The translations under genes and the position numbers were made by a program. Under the pieces are notes generated by a model that was given only the letters and a program-made list of their open reading frames with translations, had not been told where the DNA came from and made no database searches. 64,000 bases of DNA from an uncultured Prevotellaceae bacterium (GTDB taxonomy: Bacteria > Bacteroidota > Bacteroidia > Bacteroidales > Bacteroidaceae), in the NCBI GenBank assembly GCA_946415705.1, contig CAMKTN010000005.1, positions 32,451-96,450 on the forward strand, given 5' to 3'. Position 1 is the stretch's first letter. Each line of letters begins with the position of its first letter. Positions 58,558 to 64,000 of the stretch are shown piece after piece.

Positions 58558-59850
58558 ATGGCAAAGAAACAAAACAACGCACTCATCGATACATTCGCTG
58601 AGTTCAAAGAAACTAAGAACATCGATCGCGCCACTCTTGTGAGCGTGCTCGAAGAGAGCTTCCGTAATGTCATCGCTAAGATGCAGGGTACCGACGAGAA
58701 CTACGACGTCATCGTGAACCCTGACAAGGGCGACTTTGAAATCTATCGTAACCGCACCGTGGTGCCTGATGGCGAGGTCACGGATCCCAACATGCAGATT
58801 GAACTTTCCGAGGCTCGTCAGATTGCTGACGACTATGAGGTCGGCGAGGATGTGTCGGAACCTGTAGATTTCTCCAAGTTCGGCCGTCGCGCCATCCTGA
58901 CGTTGCGCCAGACGCTGGCTTCGCGTATCCTGGAGTTGGAGCACGATGCGCTCTATAACAAGTATAAGGATATGGTAGGCGAGGTCATCTCCGCGGAAGT
59001 CTATCAGGTATGGCACAAGGAAGTCCTGCTGTTGGATGAGGAGGGTAATGAACTGCTGCTGCCGAAGAACGAGCAGATTCCTGGCGATTTCTTCCGTAAG
59101 GGAGAGCCGGCTCGTGCCGTGGTGGCTCGTGTGGATAACTCCACGGGTAACCCCAAGATTATCCTGTCACGCACAAGCCCCGTGTTCCTGCAGCGTCTGC
59201 TGGAGGCTGAGGTGCCTGAGATCGCAGAGGGTATCATAGCCGTTCGCAAGATAGCCCGTGTGCCGGGTGAGCGTGCTAAGGTTGCGGTGGAGAGCTTCGA
59301 CGACCGTGTGGATCCTGTAGGCGCTTGCGTAGGTGTCCGCGGTAGCCGTGTACATGGTATCGTTCGCGAGCTGAGAGGTGAGAACCTCGACGTCATCCAG
59401 TGGACCAACAACCTGCAGTTGCTCATTTCACGTGCCTTGGGTCCCGCAGAGATCAACAGCATCAACCTCGACCAGGAGAGCAAGCACTGCGAGGTCTATC
59501 TCGATCCCGATCAGGTCAGCCTCGCTATTGGTAAGGGTGGCTTGAACATCCGTCTGGCTTCCATGCTCACCGACACCGTCATTGATGTCTATCGTGAGGT
59601 GCAGGGCGGCGAGGAAGAAGAGCTGGAAGATGATATCTACCTCGACGACTTCAAGGATGAGATTGACGAGTGGGTCATCGAAGAGCTCAAGAAGAACGGC
59701 TGGACCACCGCCCGTTCCGTGCTGGAAGCTCCGCGTGAGATGCTCATCAAGAACGCTGACCTTGAGGAGGAGACTGTTGACGAGGTGCTCAATATCCTGC
59801 GTCAGGAGTTCCAGGACGAGGAAGAAGGCAGCGGAGCTACAGAGAATTGA
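58558..59850 (+). CDS. nusA: Transcription termination/antitermination protein NusA
   Basis: 430 residues. N-terminal RNA-polymerase-binding domain (about 1-130, ATLVSVLEESFRNVIAK), S1 domain (about 135-200), KH1 and KH2 (VDPVGACVGVRGSRVHGIV at 256-274, DPDQVSLAIGKGGLNIRLA), and an acidic tail (QDEEEGSGATEN). Placed as expected between rimP and infB, with class C repeats in the 38-bp gap before infB. Confidence 0.95.
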   Translation: MAKKQNNALIDTFAEFKETKNIDRATLVSVLEESFRNVIAKMQGTDENYDVIVNPDKGDFEIYRNRTVVPDGEVTDPNMQIELSEARQIADDYEVGEDVSEPVDFSKFGRRAILTLRQTLASRILELEHDALYNKYKDMVGEVISAEVYQVWHKEVLLLDEEGNELLLPKNEQIPGDFFRKGEPARAVVARVDNSTGNPKIILSRTSPVFLQRLLEAEVPEIAEGIIAVRKIARVPGERAKVAVESFDDRVDPVGACVGVRGSRVHGIVRELRGENLDVIQWTNNLQLLISRALGPAEINSINLDQESKHCEVYLDPDQVSLAIGKGGLNIRLASMLTDTVIDVYREVQGGEEEELEDDIYLDDFKDEIDEWVIEELKKNGWTTARSVLEAPREMLIKNADLEEETVDEVLNILRQEFQDEEEGSGATEN

Positions 59851-59880
59851 AAGATTGAAAAATTGAAACATTGAAGGTTA
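59842..59880. repeat. Class C repeat between nusA and infB
   Basis: AGAATTGAAAGATTGAAAAA then TTGAAACATTGAAGG; TTGAAA units, same family as at 10940. Confidence 0.6.
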
Positions 59881-59888
59881 CTAAGTAA

Positions 59889-62723
59889 ATGCCAATAAGA
59901 ATAAATAAGATTACAAAGGAGTTCAGCGTAGGTCTGCAGACGCTCGTTGATCTCCTCAAGAAGAAAGGCTTCACGGATGTGGAGGCCAATCCGAATGCGT
60001 CCATCAGCGATGAGCAATATGCTGTGGTGCAGGCCGAATTCAAAAAGGAAATGAATAAGGGACTGCGCATTCCCACCCCGCAGCCAATTGTACGCAAGAG
60101 CAAGGAGAAGAAGGAGACTATCGTCCTCACGGAGAGCGGCGAGGCACTCCCCCTGACCGAGGTCCAGAAACCCAAGTTCGTGGGACATATTAATCTCGAT
60201 AGCAAAGGCAACCCCGCTCAGGCGCCCCAGCCCGCCCCAGCTATCCAACCCGAGCCTGCCACTAAGCCCGAGCCGGTTGTCAAGCCTGAACCTGTTGCCA
60301 AGCCTGAGCCTGCAGCTAAGCCCGATCCTGTTGCTCCCGTGGAGACTGCTCCTGTCAAGGAGCCTGTCGCAGAAAAGCCTGAGAAACCGGCAGCACCCGT
60401 TCCCGAAACTCCGCCCGTGGAGAACGAAGTCGAGAACGTTGCTCCTGCGGCTCCTGCCAAGAAGAAAAAAGGAGTGGAGCTGGAGGAAGTCGATGGCGTC
60501 TATCGTGTGAAAGGCCCCACAGAGCCCCCTCTCACCTTGAACATCAAGGGTCATATCGACCTCGACTCACTCAACCAAAGCACACGTCCTCCACGCAGCA
60601 AGAAGCGTAAGAAGGGCAGCGATGGTAAGAAGAAGGGTGAGCGCGTGGATATCACCGCCGAGGCAGCCAAGCAGAACCAGCAGGGCGGCAGCCAAGCCTC
60701 CAAGAAGAACAAGGGTGGCAATCAGCAACCCCAGAAGAACCAGCAGAACAAGGCCGAGGGCAAGAGCAAGAAGAAAAAGAACCAGCCCAAGCAGGAGCCT
60801 ATCCTCGTGGAACAGAGCGAGGAAGAGGTGGCCAAGCAGGTTCGCGAGACGCTGGCCCGTCTGACAGCCGGTAAGAACGCTTCCTTCGGCAAGGGTGCTA
60901 AGTATCGTCGCGAGAAGCGCGAGAACATCCGCGCCGGTATGGAGGCCGAGCTGGAGCAGATGGAACAGGAGAGCAAGATCCTGAAGCTCACCGAGTTCGT
61001 GACCGCCAACGAGCTGGCATCGATGATGAACGTGCCCGTCACACAGGTCATCGGAACGTGCATGAGCCTGGGCGTGATGGTCAGCATCAACCAGCGCATG
61101 GATAAGGAGACCATTGATCTGGTGGCCGACGAGTTCGGTTTCCAGACAGAATATGTCAGTGCCGACGTGAGCGAAGCCGTGCAGGAGGAGGCCGATGATG
61201 AGGCCGATCTCGTGCCCCGCGCTCCGATTGTGACTGTCATGGGTCACGTCGATCACGGTAAGACCTCGCTGCTCGACTACATCCGCAAGACCAACGTCAT
61301 CGCCGGTGAGGCCGGCGGCATCACACAGCACATCGGTGCCTACAACGTGAAGCTCGACGACGGTCGCCACATCACCTTCCTCGACACCCCCGGTCACGAG
61401 GCCTTCACCGCCATGCGTGCCCGTGGTGCTCAGGTGACGGACATCGCCATCATCATCATCGCTGCCGACGACGACATCATGCCGCAGACGAAGGAAGCCA
61501 TCAACCACGCTGTGGCTGCCGGCGTGCCCATCGTCTTCGCCATCAATAAGATTGACAAGCCTGCCGCCAACCCCGAGAAGATTAAGGAGCATCTGGCACA
61601 GATGAACTTCCTCGTCGAGGACTGGGGCGGCAAGTACCAGAGCCAGGACATCAGCGCCAAGAAGGGCATCGGCGTGCCCGAGCTGATGGAGAAGGTGCTC
61701 CTCGAAGCTGAGATGCTCGACCTGAAGGCCAACCCCAACCGCAAGGCCACGGGTTCCATCATCGAGTCCTCGCTGGACAAGGGCCGCGGTTATGTGGCTA
61801 CGCTCCTCTGCTCCAACGGTACGCTGCGGATGGGTGATATCCTGCTCGCAGGTACCAACTACGGCCGCATCAAGGCGATGTTCAACGAACGCGGACAGCG
61901 CATCAAGGAGATTGGTCCGGCTCAGGCCGCCACCGTCCTTGGCCTCAACGGTGCCCCGCAGGCCGGTGACACCTTCCACGTCATGGACAGCGACCAGGAG
62001 GCCCGTGAGATTGCCAGCAAGCGCGAGCAGCTGCAGCGCGAGCAGGGCATCCGCACACAGCACCATCTGACGCTCGACGAGATCGGCCGCCGCATCGAAC
62101 AGGGCGGCTTCCAGGAGTTGAATGTCATCGTCAAGGGCGACGTCGACGGCTCCATCGAAGCCCTCAGCGACTCGCTCATCAAGCTCTCCACCGAGAAGAT
62201 TGCCGTCAATGTCATCCACAAGGCTGTGGGTCAGATCAGCGAGAACGATGTCTCGCTGGCCGCTGCCTCCGACGCCATCATCGTGGCCTTCCAGGTTCGT
62301 CCCTCCGCACAGGCCCGCAAGGCTGCCGAGCAGCAGGGCGTGGAGATTCGCACCTACAGCATCATCTATGATGCCATCGAGGAGGTGAAGGAAGCCATGG
62401 AAGGTATGCTCGCTCCCGAGCTCAAGGAGGAGGTCACCGCCCAGCTCGAAGTACGCCAGGTGTTCCACATCTCCAAGGTGGGCACGGTGGCCGGTGCCTA
62501 CGTGGTGGATGGCAAGGTCAGCCGCACCAACAAGGCGCGCATCATCCGCGACGGTATTGTCATCCACACGGGTGCCATTGATGCCCTCAAGCGCTTCAAA
62601 GATGATGTCAAGGAGGTCAGCACCAACTTCGAGTGCGGTATCTCGCTCGTCAACTACAGCGACATCCGCGAAGGCGACACCATCGAAACCTTCCAAGAGA
62701 TTGAGGTCAAGGCGAAACTATAG
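59889..62723 (+). CDS. infB: Translation initiation factor IF-2
   Basis: 944 residues. Residues 1-45 are the IF2N module. Residues about 60-330 are a Pro/Lys/Glu/Gln-rich linker with tandem PEPVxKPEPxxK repeats (about 115-155) and Lys-rich patches. The GTPase has G1 GHVDHGKT (about 452), G3 DTPGHEAF, G4 NKID, then domains II-IV ending with C1/C2. IF-2 brings initiator tRNA to the ribosome. Followed by a class B repeat and cvpA. Confidence 0.96.
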   Translation: MPIRINKITKEFSVGLQTLVDLLKKKGFTDVEANPNASISDEQYAVVQAEFKKEMNKGLRIPTPQPIVRKSKEKKETIVLTESGEALPLTEVQKPKFVGHINLDSKGNPAQAPQPAPAIQPEPATKPEPVVKPEPVAKPEPAAKPDPVAPVETAPVKEPVAEKPEKPAAPVPETPPVENEVENVAPAAPAKKKKGVELEEVDGVYRVKGPTEPPLTLNIKGHIDLDSLNQSTRPPRSKKRKKGSDGKKKGERVDITAEAAKQNQQGGSQASKKNKGGNQQPQKNQQNKAEGKSKKKKNQPKQEPILVEQSEEEVAKQVRETLARLTAGKNASFGKGAKYRREKRENIRAGMEAELEQMEQESKILKLTEFVTANELASMMNVPVTQVIGTCMSLGVMVSINQRMDKETIDLVADEFGFQTEYVSADVSEAVQEEADDEADLVPRAPIVTVMGHVDHGKTSLLDYIRKTNVIAGEAGGITQHIGAYNVKLDDGRHITFLDTPGHEAFTAMRARGAQVTDIAIIIIAADDDIMPQTKEAINHAVAAGVPIVFAINKIDKPAANPEKIKEHLAQMNFLVEDWGGKYQSQDISAKKGIGVPELMEKVLLEAEMLDLKANPNRKATGSIIESSLDKGRGYVATLLCSNGTLRMGDILLAGTNYGRIKAMFNERGQRIKEIGPAQAATVLGLNGAPQAGDTFHVMDSDQEAREIASKREQLQREQGIRTQHHLTLDEIGRRIEQGGFQELNVIVKGDVDGSIEALSDSLIKLSTEKIAVNVIHKAVGQISENDVSLAAASDAIIVAFQVRPSAQARKAAEQQGVEIRTYSIIYDAIEEVKEAMEGMLAPELKEEVTAQLEVRQVFHISKVGTVAGAYVVDGKVSRTNKARIIRDGIVIHTGAIDALKRFKDDVKEVSTNFECGISLVNYSDIREGDTIETFQEIEVKAKL

Positions 62724-62724
62724 A

Positions 62725-62762
62725 CTCACCCCCCCCCAACCCCCTCTCTTTCAAAGAGGGGG
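62725..62762. repeat. Class B repeat, copy 10 (infB-cvpA gap)
   Basis: CTCACCCCCCCCCAACCCCC then TCTCTTTCAAAGAGGGGG followed by CTTTTCTT; the hairpin with T-rich tail could attenuate transcription into cvpA. Confidence 0.8.
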
Positions 62763-62770
62763 CTTTTCTT

Positions 62771-63250
62771 ATGAATGGTTTAGATATCGTATTCCTGCTT
62801 GTCCTCCTTGCCGGCGCCTGGAAAGGATGGAGCAACGGACTGCTGAAAGAGGTCTTAGGCCTCATCGGCGTCTTCGTGGGACTCTATGTAGCTCGCCTGC
62901 TCTATGAGCAGGTGGGCTACTATTTAGCCCCGCATATCGGCTGCTCCCCCACCATCGGCAATATCTGTGCTTTCATCCTCATCTGGATGGGCGTCCCCAT
63001 CCTCCTCGGCATCGTGGGCTCGCTGCTGACGAAGGTGCTGGAGCTAATGGGCATCGGCGGCATCAACAGGCTGGGCGGCGTCCTCGTCAGCGTCCTCAAG
63101 TACGCCCTAATTCTCGGCGCCCTCTGCAACGTCCTCTCCATCACCCATCTCGTCAGCGATGAGGCCCAATCCACCTCCACCCTCTTCAAGCCCCTCGCCC
63201 GAACCACCTCCATTGCCTTTGACCTGGCCAAGAGCCAATGGGAGAAGTGA
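62771..63250 (+). CDS. cvpA: CvpA family membrane protein
   Basis: 159 residues with four hydrophobic helices (DIVFLLVLLAGAWKGWSNGL at 5-24, LGLIGVFVGLYVARLL, IGNICAFILIWMGVPILLGI, VLVSVLKYALILGALCNVL). CvpA is needed for colicin V production in E. coli and has a general envelope role. It follows infB by 47 bp; a recalled common context in Bacteroidetes. Last gene before the AT-rich region. Confidence 0.85.
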   Translation: MNGLDIVFLLVLLAGAWKGWSNGLLKEVLGLIGVFVGLYVARLLYEQVGYYLAPHIGCSPTIGNICAFILIWMGVPILLGIVGSLLTKVLELMGIGGINRLGGVLVSVLKYALILGALCNVLSITHLVSDEAQSTSTLFKPLARTTSIAFDLAKSQWEK

Positions 63251-63486
63251 CACCCGCACACAGTCACAGCTCAAAAAATAAATATTTTTAAACAATTTTC
63301 ATGCGCACACCGCACTACTCCATGCCCCTCCCACCTGTTGGGGGAGCAGATGGTTATCCACAGAAAGAATACCACCAGCGATGAGAAATGGCAGATGATG
63401 GACCGCATCTTCTATCTCTACGAAGATAAATAACCGTAAGGGAGGACAACGGCTGATGCCCGGCAGGCTAATGGCCTTCTTTGATG

Positions 63487-63552
63487 AATCCATCATGATG
63501 GAATGATGAATCCATCATGATGGCACAATCAATCCATCATGATGGATTCATC
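63487..63552. repeat. Three-unit 22-bp iteron array with palindromic core
   Basis: AATCCATCATGATGG occurs at 63487, 63509 and 63531, exactly 22 bp apart, each with the perfect palindrome CCATCATGATGG; the 7-bp spacers differ. The last unit runs into ATTCATC, making TGAATCC-like flanks. Confidence 0.85.
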
Positions 63553-63886
63553 TCCACAGCATGGTGCATCGAGCCACACAATGAAAACTCGCGCATCTTT
63601 TGTGCCCGTCTTTATTCTATGAAATAATAAAACTGTTGCTATTCAAAAGTCTCGTAATTGAATTTGCAAAGACAAAAAGACAAAAGTGCATCAGAACGTG
63701 TAGCCTTTCGCCGAAGATGATTCGCAAGTTGATCAAAGGTTCTGTTATGCCATCAACAAGAATAAAAACACTTTTGAGTTTACTGTTTATTTGCCCAACC
63801 ACTATTTTGTAGTTAAATATGTATAAAAACGTATTGTAATTACGAAAATTAGAGATAGACATGCTGTCTTTATAAAATATTATTTG

Positions 63887-63894
63887 TAATTTTG
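63887..63894 (+). promoter_or_regulatory. -7 box for the AAA ATPase gene
   Basis: TAATTTTG followed by TAGC, 35 bp before the ATG at 63930. Confidence 0.6.
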
Positions 63895-63929
63895 TAGCAA
63901 AATTACGATAATAGATAAAATATTGCGGT

Positions 63930-64000
63930 ATGATACGAGATTTTTGGGTAAAGAACTATCTTTCCATTCGCGACAAGCAGGAATTAAGCTTTGTGGCCAA
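63930..64000 (+). CDS. AAA-family ATPase, N-terminal 23 residues (partial)
   Basis: Begins at the ATG at 63930 and runs off the window: MIRDFWVKNYLSIRDKQELS then FVA. This opening (a short beta strand, KN(Y/F)xSI, then a second strand) is typical of SMC/RecF-like AAA_15/AAA_21 ATPases, for example RloA/AbiLi-like and other defence ATPases. The Walker A would lie beyond the window, so identity is provisional. AT-rich surroundings suggest a horizontally acquired locus. Confidence 0.55.
   Translation, partial: MIRDFWVKNYLSIRDKQELSFVA

Larger units (their letters stand above)
63251..63929. other. AT-rich 679-bp non-coding or decayed region
   Basis: It begins GC-balanced and becomes AT-rich after about 63590. 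Seen inside: TTATCCACA at 63354-63362; the 22-bp array at 63487-63552; a 27-codon frame at 63350-63433 (NTTSDEKWQMMDRIFYLYED); and a stop-to-stop frame at 63704-63826 (DDSQVDQRFCYAINKNKNTF, then EFTVYLPNHYFVVKYV) that looks protein-like but has no start. These may be remnants of a lost gene. Confidence 0.45.

Noticed and set aside
62725..62762. Class B copy 10 as the true terminator of the rimP-infB operon.
   Set aside because: It has a T-rich tail, but cvpA follows in the same direction without its own promoter box, so read-through is more likely.
63354..63362. TTATCCACA, a perfect DnaA box, as evidence for oriC.
   Set aside because: Only one box was found in the gap; no cluster and no dnaA/dnaN neighbour, so one 9-bp match is weak.
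63600..63862. Short frames on both strands (63600-63812 plus, 63617-63862 minus) as genes.
   Set aside because: No motif, promoter spacing or codon support; the third frame (63704-63826) looks more protein-like but has no start, so all are treated as remnants.

Overview
The window reads as a chromosomal segment of a fairly GC-rich Bacteroidales bacterium, most likely a Prevotellaceae member. The reasons are repeated Bacteroidetes-type -7 promoter boxes (TAnnTTTG) with almost no Shine-Dalgarno sequences, a PorT-family outer membrane protein, a DUF2723/GT117 membrane protein, a DPP-like S9 peptidase, a lipoprotein 5'-nucleotidase and a Bacteroidales-style mnmG-apt-uvrC-dtd-deoC cluster. No rRNA, CRISPR array or complete prophage is present. 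Five tRNA genes are seen: Leu-CAA, Met-CAT, two Asn-GTT and Glu-TTC.

Layout. 0-7 kb: the 3' end of an Lrp/AsnC regulator, alkaline phosphatase, a U32-family protein overlapping queH, a dus gene diverging from queH across a 62-bp palindrome, two small envelope proteins and an MFS exporter. 7.1-10.9 kb: an accessory island holding a REP-associated tyrosine transposase (RAYT) with its own REP hairpins around and inside it, a 305-bp nested inverted repeat, a 264-bp region of 22-bp periodic repeats and an orphan VapE-type ATPase. 11-18.6 kb: the minus-strand flippase-mnmG-apt-uvrC-dtd-deoC block, with two parS-like sites. 18.7-26.3 kb: tRNA-Leu, a MetY-like enzyme, purU, tRNA-Met, and a sugar porter followed by a giant DUF5107-TPR protein. 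26.3-39.7 kb: mostly minus-strand housekeeping and envelope genes (NodB deacetylase, GT117, DedA, purD, S9 peptidase, NlpC/P60, cysS, ispG, purE). 39.9-47.4 kb: a SpoIIE phosphatase, an alginate-export-type porin, a PPTase, tRNA-Asn x2, an adenosine kinase-like enzyme, an S41 protease and recO. 47.5-50.1 kb: tRNA-Glu, rpsT, gyrB. 50.1-51 kb: a short AT-richer insert with a truncated GIY-YIG gene. 51-57.8 kb: a WYL regulator, an SGNH-DUF3089 fusion, serB, a 5'-nucleotidase with reversed domain order, rplS and PorT. 58-63.25 kb: rimP-nusA-infB-cvpA. The last 750 bp is AT-rich and carries a second 22-bp repeat array, ending in the start of an AAA ATPase gene that may open a defence locus.

The strongest unusual signal is the behaviour of short repeats. 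At least three classes occur: (A) a RAYT-linked REP hairpin, (B) a roughly 35-bp GC-rich palindrome, and (C) AT-rich quasi-tandem repeats built on motifs such as TTGAAAG and ATTAAAGATG. All three lie not only between genes but in frame inside conserved genes (dus, deoC, uvrC, mnmG, metY, purD, the S9 peptidase, cysS, an adenosine kinase-like gene and the DUF5107 gene), adding 8-30 residue segments. This resembles the Rickettsia palindromic elements described in another phylum.

All function calls rest on reading motifs by eye. No database or structure search was run, and domain names not backed by an explicit motif are inference.
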